Notes: generated by a model not told the origin, from the sequence alone. Positions 21,164 to 29,857 are shown, counted from the first letter of the stretch. The stretch: DNA of 64,000 bases from Vineibacter terrae (GCF_008039615.1 NZ_VDUZ01000018.1:62001-126000); one strand, 5' to 3'. Translations and numbers: made by a program.

Positions 21164-21979
21164 ATGCAGGCCATCGCCAGCCTGCCACCGTTCTGGACCG
21201 GCGTCCTCGGCGCCGTCATCGCCGGCTTCTTCGGCACGGCCATCGGTGGCGTGCCCGTGGTCGTCGTGCGGACCTTGCCGGCGCGGCTGGGCAATGCGCT
21301 GCTGAGCTTCGCCGCCGGCGTCATGCTGGCCGCGACGTTCTTCTCGCTGCTGCTGCCGGCCCTGGAGCTGGCGCGCGAGGCGACCGGCGGCCGGGTGCCG
21401 GCCGCGATCGGTGTGATCGTCGCCCTGTCTGTCGGTGGCCTGGCCATGGCCGGCGCCCATCGGATGACGCCGCACGAGCATCTGGGACGCGGCCGCGAAG
21501 GGCCGCACGTGCAGCGCATGCGGCGGGTGTGGCTGTTCGTGATCGCGATCGCGATCCACAACTTTCCCGAGGGCCTGGCCACCGGTGTCGCGGCCGGCAA
21601 TCCCGCGCCGCACCTGCCGGGCGAGATCCCCGGCCTGGGCGTGGTGATGGGCATCGGCCTGCAGAACGTGCCGGAAGGCCTGGCCGTCGCTGTCGGCCTG
21701 CTGTCGCTGGGCTATGGCCGCGGCCGCGCGCTGCTGGTCGCCGCCGCGACCGGCCTGATCGAGGTCGTGGGCGGCGTGGCGGGCGCCGCCGCCGTGTCGG
21801 TGTCGCACGCCTTGCTGCCCTGGGCGCTGGCCTTCGCCGGCGGCACCATGCTGTTCGTGATCAGCCACGAGATCATTCCCGAGACCCATGCGCCCGAGGC
21901 CGGCGGCACCATCAGCGCCACCGTCGCGCTGTTCATCGGCTTCGCCACCATGCTGTTCCTGGACCACACGCTGGGGTGA
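21164..21979 (+). CDS. ZIP family metal transporter (ZupT/GufA-like)
   Basis: A 271-residue inner-membrane transporter, eight hydrophobic segments expected. The two metal-site helices are recognisable by IAIHNFPEGLATG (about residues 127-139) and GLQNVPEGLAVAVG (about 166-179), the HNFPEG and (N)VPEG motifs of the GufA/ZupT group that carries zinc and other divalent cations. The loop between the third and fourth segments is short and has HRMTPHEHLGRG, a small His cluster. It lies 97 bases after the RND permease in the same orientation; a functional link is not evident. Confidence 0.9.
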   Translation: MQAIASLPPFWTGVLGAVIAGFFGTAIGGVPVVVVRTLPARLGNALLSFAAGVMLAATFFSLLLPALELAREATGGRVPAAIGVIVALSVGGLAMAGAHRMTPHEHLGRGREGPHVQRMRRVWLFVIAIAIHNFPEGLATGVAAGNPAPHLPGEIPGLGVVMGIGLQNVPEGLAVAVGLLSLGYGRGRALLVAAATGLIEVVGGVAGAAAVSVSHALLPWALAFAGGTMLFVISHEIIPETHAPEAGGTISATVALFIGFATMLFLDHTLG

Positions 21980-22003
21980 TCCAGGGCTGCCGGCCGCGGG
22001 CGG

Positions 22004-23191
22004 CTACTCCGCCGCTTTCGCAGCCGGCTGTGGCTTGAACGGCAGGATGGTGCCGGCGCGGTGATAGGGAGTCGGCAGCGGCGGCAGCTGCGCGCCCAGG
22101 CTGCGCGCCGCGTTCCAGCCCCAGCGCGGGTCGGCCAGGAATGACCGCGCCAGCGCCGTGCAGTCGGCCTGCCCCGAGGCCACGATCTGCTCGGCCTGCT
22201 GCGGCTCGGTGATGATGCCGACGGCCCAGGTCTTGATGCCGGCCTCCTGGCGGACACGGGCGGCGAATGGCACCTGGTAGCCCGGCCCGAACGCGATCTT
22301 GGCCGTGGGCACGGCCCCGCCCGAGCTCACGTCGATGAAATCGCAGCCCAGCGCCTTCAGCGCCATGGCGGTCGCGATCGTGTCCTCGATGGTGACGCCG
22401 CCCTCGACCCAGTCGATCGCCGACAGCCGCACGCCCAGCGCGCGCTCGCGCGGCCAGACGGCGCGGCAGGCCTCGAACACCTCGAGCAGGAAGCGCCGGC
22501 GCTTGTCGGCCGTGCCGCCATAGTCGTCATCGCGCCGGTTGCTCAGCGGCGACAGGAACTGGTGCAGCAGGTAGCCGTGCGCGCCATGCAGCTCCAGGAC
22601 ATCGAAGCCCAGGCGCGCGGCGCGCATCGTGGCCGCCACGAACGCCTGCTTGATCGCGTCCAGGCCGGCGCGGTCGAGCGCCACCGGCGTGTGCCATTTG
22701 GCCGTCGGCGCCGGCACGCTGGCGCCGCCGGTCACGAAGCCGACGCCCGGCCCGGTGGCGTCGAAGGCGATCGCCGACGGCGCCACGCAGGTCCAGGGCG
22801 TGTCGGGCGCATCGGCGGCGCCCAGCGGCCCGCCGCCTTTCCACGGCCGCTGCGCCGAGCCCTTGCGCCCGGCATGGCCGATCTGGATGCCCAGCTTGGT
22901 GGCCGGCGCCCAGGCCCGCACCCAGTCGACGACGCGCTGCAATGCCGCCTCGTTGGCGTCGCTGTACAGGCCCAGGCAGCCCTGCGTGATGCGGCCGCGC
23001 GCCTCGACATGCGTCGCCTCGACCATCAGCAGGCCGGCGCCGCTGGCGGCGAGCTGGCCGAGATGCACGAGGTGCCAGTCGCTCGCCGAGCCGTCGACGG
23101 CCACGTACTGGCACATCGGCGACACCACGATCCGGTTGGGCAGCACGACATCGCCGCCAAGGGGCAGGGCGTTGAAGAGTGTTGGCGGCAT
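22004..23191 (-). CDS. NADH:flavin oxidoreductase, Old Yellow Enzyme family (YqjM/NamA type)
   Basis: A 395-residue FMN enzyme that reduces activated C=C bonds with NAD(P)H. The TIM barrel opens NALPLGGDVVLPNRIVVSPMCQY; Cys27 in SPMCQY is the YqjM-class flavin-tuning cysteine. Other blocks: QIGHAGRKGS (active-site His), FDVLELHGAHGYLLHQFLSP, NRRDDDYGG and DFIDVSSGG. The ATG at 23191 has GGAG eight bases upstream; the longer reading to 23242 runs through unlikely sequence. Convergent with the ZIP gene. Natural substrate unknown. Confidence 0.92.
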   Translation of the reverse strand: MPPTLFNALPLGGDVVLPNRIVVSPMCQYVAVDGSASDWHLVHLGQLAASGAGLLMVEATHVEARGRITQGCLGLYSDANEAALQRVVDWVRAWAPATKLGIQIGHAGRKGSAQRPWKGGGPLGAADAPDTPWTCVAPSAIAFDATGPGVGFVTGGASVPAPTAKWHTPVALDRAGLDAIKQAFVAATMRAARLGFDVLELHGAHGYLLHQFLSPLSNRRDDDYGGTADKRRRFLLEVFEACRAVWPRERALGVRLSAIDWVEGGVTIEDTIATAMALKALGCDFIDVSSGGAVPTAKIAFGPGYQVPFAARVRQEAGIKTWAVGIITEPQQAEQIVASGQADCTALARSFLADPRWGWNAARSLGAQLPPLPTPYHRAGTILPFKPQPAAKAAE

Positions 23192-23243
23192 GGGCGATCT
23201 CCGGACGTCGAACGATGGTTGCTGGCCGTCATCCGAATGCAAT

Positions 23244-23293
23244 GAGGGATCTAGGGGAGATGCCCAGATCCCTCGCTACGCTCGGCATGATGG
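23244..23293. repeat. Short intergenic inverted repeat (family E)
   Basis: GAGGGATCT at 23244-23252 pairs exactly with AGATCCCTC at 23266-23274 across a 13-base loop, followed by GCTACGCTCGGCATGATGGG. The AGATCCCTCGCTACGCTCGG text resembles a short interspersed sequence I have seen in many alphaproteobacterial intergenic regions. It lies between the NudC and OYE genes and could terminate transcription. Confidence 0.55.
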
Positions 23294-23309
23294 GAATTGC
23301 GGCAGGTCC

Positions 23310-24233
23310 TCACACCGACGGCGGCGGGCCGGCTTCGTGCCCTAGCCAGTCCTCGATCAGGCGGCGCGCGATGCTGTCCTTGCGCGGCATGAAGAAGGAG
23401 CCGTCCTTGGGCAGGTTCTCGGGCAGCAGCTCCTCGCGGCTCATCCAACGGGCGCTTTCCAGCTCCGACTGGTTGACGTCGATCTCCATCGACTCGGCCT
23501 CGGCATGGAAGCCGATCATGACGGACGCCGGGAATGGCCAGGGCTGCGAGGAGTGGTAGCGCACGTTCTTCACGCGCACCTTGACCTCCTCGTAGACCTC
23601 GCGCGCCACGGCGTCCTCGAAGCTTTCACCCGGCTCGACGAAGCCGGCCAGCGTCGAATGCATGCCGCGCGGGAAGTGTCGGCCGCGCCCGAGCAGGCAC
23701 TTGTCGCCATGGTGCACCAGCATGATCACCGCCGGATCGGTGCGCGGGAAGTGTTGGGCCTTGCAGTCCTCGTTGGTGCAGACGCGCTCGTGCCCGGCCT
23801 TGGCGATCCGGGTCGGCGCGCCGCACACGCCGCAGAACTTGTGCCGCCGGTGCCAGTAGGTCATGCCGCGGGCATAGGCCAGGATCGAGCCTTCGCGCGC
23901 GAACAGCAGCGGGCCGATCTGGCGCAGGTCGACAAACTCGCCCAGACCTTCCGTCGGCATCTCGAAGCCGGTCACGTCCAGGGCGAAGTAGGTCTCCTCC
24001 TCGACATGGCCCAGGAAGATGGTGGTGGCGCCGCCGCGGATCAGGGCGCGGGCCATCATGCCTTGCAGGAATACCGGCTGCGGCTGGCCGTGCTTGTTCA
24101 CGAGGTTGCGTTCGTTGTCGACCGGCACGAACTTGGTTCGCGAGCCGACCAGCAGGTCCTCGATGCGGTCGTCGTCCTCGCGGTGATGCGAGGCGCGGTC
24201 GATCTCGGCGCTGGAATAGGGATTGCGGTGCAT
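23310..24233 (-). CDS. nudC: NAD+ diphosphatase / NADH pyrophosphatase (NudC)
   Basis: A 307-residue zinc-binding Nudix hydrolase that cleaves NAD(H) to NMN(H) and AMP and can remove NAD caps from RNA. Zinc ribbon: FCGVCG (Cys134, Cys137) and CTNEDC (Cys152, Cys157). Nudix box at 197-219, starting GFVEPGE and continuing REVYEE. The NudC-specific SQPWPFPAS is at 229-237. One oddity: the box normally ends E-E-x-G-U but here reads EEVKV, with Lys218 in place of Gly. The start at 24233 gives an N-terminus (SSAEIDRASHHR) that fits alphaproteobacterial homologues. Divergent from the S9 peptidase gene. Confidence 0.93.
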   Translation of the reverse strand: MHRNPYSSAEIDRASHHREDDDRIEDLLVGSRTKFVPVDNERNLVNKHGQPQPVFLQGMMARALIRGGATTIFLGHVEEETYFALDVTGFEMPTEGLGEFVDLRQIGPLLFAREGSILAYARGMTYWHRRHKFCGVCGAPTRIAKAGHERVCTNEDCKAQHFPRTDPAVIMLVHHGDKCLLGRGRHFPRGMHSTLAGFVEPGESFEDAVAREVYEEVKVRVKNVRYHSSQPWPFPASVMIGFHAEAESMEIDVNQSELESARWMSREELLPENLPKDGSFFMPRKDSIARRLIEDWLGHEAGPPPSV

Positions 24234-24351
24234 GCGGTTGGCGCCAGGTGCCTGTCTGCGGATGGAGCTGTCGACAATGGCATCGCACGCCGCACGCGGC
24301 AACCGGTCCGCCATGATAGCATGGCTGCCTTTCCGACCGATGCGAGGCCGC

Positions 24352-26346
24352 ATGCGCAGGCATCTCGGGCTTATTGTGTCGGCCTTCCTGGCCGTGGCGG
24401 CCGCCGCGGCGTCGGCGCAGACGCATCCGGCGCTGAAGGAAGCGGCGCTGCCGCCGCTGCTGCCCGTGGCGCTGCTGGCCGAGGGCGACGCGCAGACCCG
24501 CAGCAGGTTCCAGATCGCGCCCGACGGCCGCTCGATCGCGTGGCTGCAGCGCGTCGGTGGCCGGCGGCAGGTGCATCTGACGCCGATCGAGGGCGGCGAT
24601 CCGACCGTGATCCGCATGGCGCGCGACGTCGGCGTCTTCCAGTGGGCGGCCGACAGCCGTCACCTGGCTGTTTCGATCGATCCGGTCCCCGGCGCCGAGA
24701 ATCCTCAGATCATGATCGTCGACACGCAGGCACCGGACACGTCGCAGCGCAACGTCACGCCCTGGCCAGGCACGCGCAACGTGGTGATGGTGCCGTGCGA
24801 CATGACAGATGGTCTCTACCTGTCCAGCAATCGCCGTGACCGGCGCTATTTCGACATCTACAAGCTGTCCTTCGCGCCGGGCAGCGAGCCGCAGATGATG
24901 GCCGAGAATCCCGGCACCATCTCGTCGTGGATGTTCGATGCCGCCGGCCGGATTCTGGCCCGCCTGACGCGGCCCGACGCTGCCGGCCACCGCACGTTCG
25001 AGCGCTGCGACGCCATCGAGTCGTGTGCGCGCCTGTTCGAGCTCGGGCTCGAGGATCAGGTCAGCGTGCTTGGTGCCGTCGACGGCGAGGCCGTGGCCTG
25101 GGCACTGTCCAATCGCGGACGCGACAAGACGGCGCTGGTGCGGCTCGACCTCAAGACGGGAGACGAGGCCGAGATCCACGCCGATCCGCAGGTCGATATC
25201 AGCAGCGTCCTGCTTGCCGCAGATCGGCGCGGGCCGCTGCTGGCGGTGTCGTGGCCGAACCGGCAGAAGCTGCGCTTCTTCGATCCGGCTATCGAAGCCG
25301 ACCTCAAGCCGCTGCTCGCCGCCGATGCCGATGTCATCGAGGTCAGGTCGAGCGACCGTGCCCGTCGCTGGCTGGTGGTGTCGGTGAGCGGCGCGCTCAA
25401 GCCGACGCACACCTTGCTCCTGGATCGCCGCACCGGCCAGCGCCGGCTGCTGGGTGTGAGCCCTTGGGCTGCCTGGCTCGAGACGCTGTCGCGCACGGAG
25501 CCTTTCTCGTTCACAGCGCGCGATGGCCGTCCGATCCCGGGCTACGTCACCGTGCCGCGCGGCATCGCGGGGCGGCGCCTGCCGATGGTGATGTTCGTCC
25601 ATGGCGGACCCTGGGTGCGCGACCTGGGCACGCTCGATCCGCGGGTGCAGTTCCTCGCCAATCGCGGCTACGCGGTGGTGCAGGTCAACTACCGCGGCTC
25701 GTCGGGCTACGGAAAGGCGCATCTGTGGGCTGCCGTCGGCGAGTTCGGCCGCAAGATGTCCGACGATGTCGACGATGCCGCGCAATGGGCGATCGACCGG
25801 GGCATCGCCGATCCCGACCGCATCGCCATCATGGGCGCCAGCTACGGCGGCTACGCGGCCATGGTCGGCATGACGCGCACGCCGCTTCTCTACGCTGCCG
25901 GCATCTCCTTCGTGGGTGTCTCCGACTTGCCGGCGCTGATGGACCTCATGCCCGCGTATTGGGAGCCGTATCGCTGGCACCGCATGCTGGGCCAGCCCGG
26001 CGACGCCGAGGCCCGCGCCCGCATGTGGGAGACCTCGCCGCTGCGGCTGGTCGACAAGGTCGAGCGTCCGATGCTGATCGTTCACGGCGCCAACGATCCA
26101 CGCGTGCGCCGCGATCAGAGCGAACGCTTCGCCGGGGCGCTGAAGTCATTCGGCAAGCCGGTCGAGCTGCATGTCTTTCCCGACGAAGGGCATGGCCTCA
26201 ACCGCCCAGCCAACCGGGTCCGCTATTACGCGATGATCGAGACCTTCCTGGCGCGCCATCTGGGTGGGCGAGCCAGTCCCTCGGGCAGCGGCGCCCTGCA
26301 CGAGCCGGCCGTGGGCACCGGGCCGGCCAGCAACGAGTCTCGCTGA
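24352..26346 (+). CDS. S9 family peptidase (acylaminoacyl/dipeptidyl peptidase type), exported
   Basis: A 664-residue serine peptidase. Signal peptide RRHLGLIVSAFLAVAAAAASAQ, then a beta-propeller region (to about residue 400) with WD-like strands, then an alpha/beta-hydrolase domain. Catalytic triad: Ser in GASYGGYAAM, Asp in VHGANDPRV, His in PDEGHGL. The MVMFVHGGPWVRD segment forms the oxyanion region. It would cut short peptides in the periplasm. ATG at 24352 has GAGG just upstream; an ATG at 24340 is the alternative. The last 25 residues (GGRASPSGSG onward) are a low-complexity tail. Confidence 0.92.
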   Translation: MRRHLGLIVSAFLAVAAAAASAQTHPALKEAALPPLLPVALLAEGDAQTRSRFQIAPDGRSIAWLQRVGGRRQVHLTPIEGGDPTVIRMARDVGVFQWAADSRHLAVSIDPVPGAENPQIMIVDTQAPDTSQRNVTPWPGTRNVVMVPCDMTDGLYLSSNRRDRRYFDIYKLSFAPGSEPQMMAENPGTISSWMFDAAGRILARLTRPDAAGHRTFERCDAIESCARLFELGLEDQVSVLGAVDGEAVAWALSNRGRDKTALVRLDLKTGDEAEIHADPQVDISSVLLAADRRGPLLAVSWPNRQKLRFFDPAIEADLKPLLAADADVIEVRSSDRARRWLVVSVSGALKPTHTLLLDRRTGQRRLLGVSPWAAWLETLSRTEPFSFTARDGRPIPGYVTVPRGIAGRRLPMVMFVHGGPWVRDLGTLDPRVQFLANRGYAVVQVNYRGSSGYGKAHLWAAVGEFGRKMSDDVDDAAQWAIDRGIADPDRIAIMGASYGGYAAMVGMTRTPLLYAAGISFVGVSDLPALMDLMPAYWEPYRWHRMLGQPGDAEARARMWETSPLRLVDKVERPMLIVHGANDPRVRRDQSERFAGALKSFGKPVELHVFPDEGHGLNRPANRVRYYAMIETFLARHLGGRASPSGSGALHEPAVGTGPASNESR

Positions 26347-26379
26347 GCCAGGCGCGGCCGCCGCCGCGCCGCGCATCAA

Positions 26380-26744
26380 CACTCATCTGCAACATATTGC
26401 AGAATTTGGAAAATTCCCATGCTGAATGGGTTTTTCGTCAATTCATCGTCAAAAAATTTCCAATAGAATCAACGTTCCAGCCACATCATTGACGATGTGA
26501 GGCGATCTTTTTACATTGTGTCCATTATGAACGGACATCCCGGCGATTTGGACCGGATGTTGCGGGCAATGCGTAGCAGCGTAACGGCACAATACGAACG
26601 ATTTCTCGGAAACGAATTTCGGCCGGACGGGGATTGGGCCCGTCGCTTCCAGAAACGGATACCGGACGAGGGGTGCGGCACGTCTGCACCCGACGGGGGC
26701 GGCTGTCCTTCGGGCAGGCGGATCGGCCGCTGGGGAAGGGGATC
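26380..26744. other. AT-rich intergenic island and long leader, no gene seen
   Basis: About 400 bases separate the S9 peptidase from the Tad-like gene. The first part (26380-26525) is strikingly AT-rich for this genome, with short dyads such as TGCAA-CATA-TTGCA. It includes a good sigma-70-like promoter at 26489-26517. The rest (26525-26744) returns to GC-rich sequence. A 73-residue frame from 26527 shows no family features and I do not call it. The region may be a regulatory leader or a scrap of transferred DNA. Confidence 0.5.
26489..26517 (+). promoter_or_regulatory. Predicted sigma-70 promoter for the Tad-like vWA gene
   Basis: TTGACG (26489-26494), a 17-base spacer and TACATT (26512-26517), set in AT-rich DNA. 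Five of six -35 and four of six -10 positions match consensus. Transcription would begin near 26524, leaving a leader of about 220 bases before the ATG at 26745. Confidence 0.5.
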
Positions 26745-28097
26745 ATGAAGGTGATGCGTATCAGGCTCCGCCGGCGCGACGGCAAAGCCCCGGCCAGGTC
26801 ATTCTGGTCGTCGTTGCGCGCCGACTCGCGCGGCTCGACGCTGGTGCTGGTGAGCCTGGCCATGCCCGTGGTCATCGGGGCGCTGGGCCTCGCTGTCGAT
26901 ACGGGCCTTTGGTACCTGGAGAAGCGCCACCTGCAGCAGGCCGCCGACAATGCCAGCCTCGGGGCTGTGCGCGCGCTGCAGACCGGCGCCACGGTCGCCG
27001 ATGCCAGGGCCGTGGCGGTCAACGATGCGCGGCGCAACGGCTTCGTCGCGGACTGCGACGCCTGCTTCCAGTTCAACTCGCCGCCCGTGTCGGGTGCCTA
27101 TGCCGGCAAGACCAATGCGGTGGAGATCGTCCTCAGCCGCAAGCTGCCGGTGGCGTTCAGCGCCTACCTGTTCAGCGGCGCGTCGATGGTTTCGGCGCGC
27201 TCGGTCGGCTACCAGTCGGGCGTGCAGGGCAAGAACCTCGAGGTCGCCTTGATGCTCGACGTGAGCTCGTCGATGGATGGCGCGAAGCTCGAAGGCATGC
27301 AGGACGCCGCCAAGTCGGTGATCGACATCGTGGTCCAGCCGTCGCAGTCGCCCTTCAAGTCACGGGTCGCGATCGCGCCCTACTCCTCGTCCGTCAATGT
27401 CGGCAGTGACTACTACCAGGCCGTCACCGGCAAGACCTCGACGAAATGGTCGACGGTAGTGGAGCGGGCCGGGACGGCGGCTTTCACCGACGACGCGCCC
27501 GCCAGCGGCAAGTATCTGGGCGAGTTCAGGACCAAGAAGAGCAATGCGATGGGGGCCTACGCATCGACGGTGAAGAACTATTCGTCCAACGTGCCGGCGA
27601 GCGCGCTCATCCATCCGCTGACGACCGAGAAGGACAAGCTGAACGCCACGATCGACTCCTTCACTGCTGCCGGCACCACCGCCGGCCATCTTGGCGTCGC
27701 CTGGACCTGGTATCTGCTGTCGCCCAAATGGTCGGGCATCTGGACCGACGACACGACGCCGGCGGCGTACGATGCCACCAAGACCCTGAAGGTCGCCGTG
27801 CTGCTGTCGGATTTCGACATGAACAGCTATTACGAATCGGCCAACGGCAATGCGTCGGTCCAGGTCCAGACCCTGTGCGCCAAGATGAAGGCGGCCGGGA
27901 TCACCGTCTACACGGTGGGCTACAACGTCGACAGCCGCAGCACCACGGCCGTGAATCTGTGGAAGACGTATTGCCCCAGCGACGACAAGAAGTGGTACTC
28001 GGCCAAGACCGTCGACGAATTGAAGGCCGCTTTTCGCGCCATCGCCCAATCGGCGGTCGGCGGGGTCATGACCATGGGCCCGGCCCTGGTCGAGTAG
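26745..28097 (+). CDS. Tad-type pilus assembly protein with vWA domain (TadG-like)
   Basis: A 450-residue envelope protein. After a basic N-terminus comes the membrane segment STLVLVSLAMPVVIGALGLAVD (about 31-52), then the Tad signature DTGLWYLEKRHLQQAADNAS, and from about residue 165 a von Willebrand A domain whose metal site is DVSSSMDG (Asp172-Ser176). Family members (TadG/Flp pilus minor components) sit in the inner membrane with a large periplasmic part. ATG at 26745 has GGGGAAGGGG upstream. No other tad/cpa genes are in the window, so it is an isolated member. Confidence 0.85.
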   Translation: MKVMRIRLRRRDGKAPARSFWSSLRADSRGSTLVLVSLAMPVVIGALGLAVDTGLWYLEKRHLQQAADNASLGAVRALQTGATVADARAVAVNDARRNGFVADCDACFQFNSPPVSGAYAGKTNAVEIVLSRKLPVAFSAYLFSGASMVSARSVGYQSGVQGKNLEVALMLDVSSSMDGAKLEGMQDAAKSVIDIVVQPSQSPFKSRVAIAPYSSSVNVGSDYYQAVTGKTSTKWSTVVERAGTAAFTDDAPASGKYLGEFRTKKSNAMGAYASTVKNYSSNVPASALIHPLTTEKDKLNATIDSFTAAGTTAGHLGVAWTWYLLSPKWSGIWTDDTTPAAYDATKTLKVAVLLSDFDMNSYYESANGNASVQVQTLCAKMKAAGITVYTVGYNVDSRSTTAVNLWKTYCPSDDKKWYSAKTVDELKAAFRAIAQSAVGGVMTMGPALVE

Positions 28098-28150
28098 CGC
28101 GCGGCAGCCATAAGCGACCCGGCCGCGTCATGTGAAGGCGGCGAACAGGT

Positions 28151-28255
28151 TTAAAGGCCCGGCACGTAGCGACGCGGACCATCCACATGGCGGGCGACGG
28201 CCTGCGGATCAGAGAAGGCATCCAGGAAATGCCTGGTGCCGTCCTCAATGGACAT
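28151..28255 (-). pseudogene. Truncated SAM-dependent methyltransferase remnant (34 codons)
   Basis: The minus strand from ATG 28255 encodes 34 residues with FSDPQAVARHVDGPRRYVPGL before a TAA at 28151-28153. This resembles the N-terminus of class I SAM-dependent methyltransferases that commonly sit beside an Rrf2 regulator (an F-x-D-A-x-x-V-A-R-Y-x-x-G-P-P-R-x-V-P-G block), but the SAM-binding domain is missing: the next bases encode nothing like it. It overlaps the end of the Rrf2 gene by 11 bases, as a coupled partner would. I read it as the stub left by a deletion. Recognition rests on one short block. Confidence 0.55.
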
Positions 28256-28709
28256 GATCGATCTCCGTGCGCAATGCGGCCGGGCGCGCCGCCAGGCGGG
28301 CGTGGAAATCGGCGCTCAGCATCGCGAGCGTGACGTCGCCGAGCCGGGCAAGCAGAAGCGCCTGCGCGTCCTGGAACGCCGTGTCGAGCGCCGCGTTCAC
28401 CGCCTGCTCGACGAGGCAGTCCGGCGACTCGGTGCGATTGCCGATCGCCAGCAGCGAGGGGCAGCCGATGGCGTCGTAGATGTCGCGCAGCGTGATCTCG
28501 GCCAGGTCCCGCGCCAGCGTCCAGCCGCCGCCATGTCCCTTCTCGGATCGCACGTAGCCTTGCTCGCGCAATCCCGCCATGACCCGTCGGATCACGACCG
28601 GGTTTGTGCCCATCGCTTTCGCCAGCGTCTGTGACGTCACGGGGGCGTGATGCTCCGCCATGTGCAGCAGCACGTGGAGCATCCCCGACAATCGGCTGTC
28701 TCTTCTCAT
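28245..28709 (-). CDS. Rrf2 family transcriptional regulator
   Basis: A 154-residue DNA-binding protein. Winged helix-turn-helix at residues 5-65 with [21 protein letters not shown] (recognition helix) and the wing [19 protein letters not shown], both diagnostic for Rrf2. Only two cysteines (GCPSLL, PDCLVE) follow, not the three-cysteine cluster of IscR/RirA/NsrR, so an iron-sulfur cluster is doubtful and it is closer to the YwnA/CymR-like group. It is divergent from the DUF1194 gene and overlaps the methyltransferase stub, its probable former target. Confidence 0.88.
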   Translation of the reverse strand: MRRDSRLSGMLHVLLHMAEHHAPVTSQTLAKAMGTNPVVIRRVMAGLREQGYVRSEKGHGGGWTLARDLAEITLRDIYDAIGCPSLLAIGNRTESPDCLVEQAVNAALDTAFQDAQALLLARLGDVTLAMLSADFHARLAARPAALRTEIDHVH

Positions 28710-28731
28710 GTAACTTCAAATAGTGCGTGAA
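28707..28731. promoter_or_regulatory. Possible Rrf2 autoregulatory site
   Basis: An AT-rich stretch directly before the Rrf2 start reads TGTAACTTCAAATAGTGCG on the plus strand, with an imperfect dyad (ACT...AGT around TCAAAT). Rrf2 proteins usually bind AT-rich dyads at their own promoters. This is position plus composition only. Confidence 0.25.
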
Positions 28732-28864
28732 GCCCGCGTCGTCAATGGCCGCAGCCAGCCGACCCGGCGCTGTGTCGGCTCATGTCAGGCTCACGTATGG
28801 CGCCGCCGGTCGACTCGCCGATGGGCGGTGGTACAGTGACCGGCCGGACAATGGAGTGGCAGGC

Positions 28865-29614
28865 ATGGCCCGAACGAGTCGCATCGTGTGGGTGCTCCTT
28901 GCGTTCACGATCCATCTCGTCGCGCCCGCGGCGCGCGCCAAGGAACCGGTCGATCTGCTGCTGGTGCTGGCAGCGGATGTGTCGCGCAGCGTAGACCAGG
29001 CGAAGTTCCAGCTGCAGCGCGAAGGTTACGCGGCGGCGATCTCCCATCCCGAGGTGCTGAAGGCCGTGACGTCCGGTCCGCACCGGCGCATCGCGCTGTG
29101 CTTCGTCGAGTGGTCGGGCGCGGCGTCACAGGCCGTCCTGATCAACTGGATGCTGATCGGCGACGCAGCGGCGGCCCGCGCCTTCGGCGACCAGCTTATC
29201 GAAGCGCCGCGCTCGTTCGCCGACCGGACGTCGATCAGCGCCGCGCTCGATTTTTCCGTGCCGCTGTTCGAAAGTGCTCCGTTCGAGGCGGAGCGCCACG
29301 TCATCGACGTCTCGGGCGATGGCACCAACAATGCCGGCCGCGACGTGACCGCGGCGCGCGACGATGCGCTGGCGCACGGCATCATCATCAATGGCCTCGT
29401 CATCCTGACGGAAACCCCGCTGCCGTGGAATCCCGAGCACACGAATCCGCCCGGCGGCCTTGAGGCCTATTACCGCGCCAATGTCATCGGCGGGCCCGAT
29501 GCCTTCGTGATCGCCGCCCAGAACTTCGAATCGTTCGGCGAGGCCATCATCAAGAAGATGGTCAGGGAGATCGCTTCCCTGTCGGGGCCGCGCCACGCGG
29601 CGATGCCGCGCTGA
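28865..29614 (+). CDS. DUF1194 vWA-domain protein, exported
   Basis: A 249-residue protein with signal peptide IVWVLLAFTIHLVAPAARA (cut about residue 25) and a von Willebrand A-like fold opening VDLLLVLAADVSRSVD, in which DVSRS (38-42) is the metal-site motif. The blocks FVEWSGAASQ, RTSISAALDF, HVIDVSGDGTNNAGRDV and INGLVILTE are those of DUF1194, a widespread alphaproteobacterial family of unknown function. ATG at 28865 follows GGAG at eight bases. It and the Tad-like gene flank the Rrf2 regulator; both have vWA domains but different families. Confidence 0.85.
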   Translation: MARTSRIVWVLLAFTIHLVAPAARAKEPVDLLLVLAADVSRSVDQAKFQLQREGYAAAISHPEVLKAVTSGPHRRIALCFVEWSGAASQAVLINWMLIGDAAAARAFGDQLIEAPRSFADRTSISAALDFSVPLFESAPFEAERHVIDVSGDGTNNAGRDVTAARDDALAHGIIINGLVILTETPLPWNPEHTNPPGGLEAYYRANVIGGPDAFVIAAQNFESFGEAIIKKMVREIASLSGPRHAAMPR

Positions 29615-29728
29615 CTGTCCGACGGCGCGGGTGCTGCGGCAGGCGTTTGATATGACTCATGTTTTTGCGCCTTTTGCGCTTGGCGTGACAGATTCTGTCG
29701 GCCATCCCCAGCCGTGCGATGATAGGTC

Positions 29729-29759
29729 TTGCAGGCGGCGCACAAAGTCCTGATATAAC
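29729..29759 (+). promoter_or_regulatory. Predicted promoter of the SRP RNA gene
   Basis: TTGCAG (29729-29734), 19-base spacer, TATAAC (29754-29759). The -10 box lies six bases before GGGAGG, the first paired bases of the SRP RNA, which fits a start at about 29765. Confidence 0.5.
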
Positions 29760-29764
29760 GCCTT

Positions 29765-29857
29765 GGGAGGCCGGCGCGGACGTAGTCTTCGCCAACCCGG
29801 TCAGGTCCGGAAGGAAGCAGCCGTAACGAATTCGCTGCGGGTCGTGTCCGGTCTCCC
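29765..29857 (+). ncRNA. ffs: Signal recognition particle RNA, small (4.5S) type
   Basis: The core GGTCAGGTCCGGAAGGAAGC contains the conserved asymmetric loop and GGAA tetraloop region of SRP domain IV, the Ffh-binding site. The ends pair: GGGAGGCCGG at 29765 with CCGGTCTCCC ending at 29857, with one G-U. The RNA of about 93 nt folds as a single hairpin and targets membrane proteins co-translationally with Ffh. Its place directly upstream of dnaX is the usual one in alphaproteobacteria. Confidence 0.95.

Noticed and set aside
26497-26748. Small ORF in the leader of the Tad-like gene
   Set aside because: It ends at the Tad-like start, has no ribosome site and shows no recognisable composition or motif.
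26745-29614. Part of a tad pilus locus or a vWA-MoxR system
   Set aside because: No CpaA-F, Flp or MoxR genes are in the window; only isolated vWA proteins.
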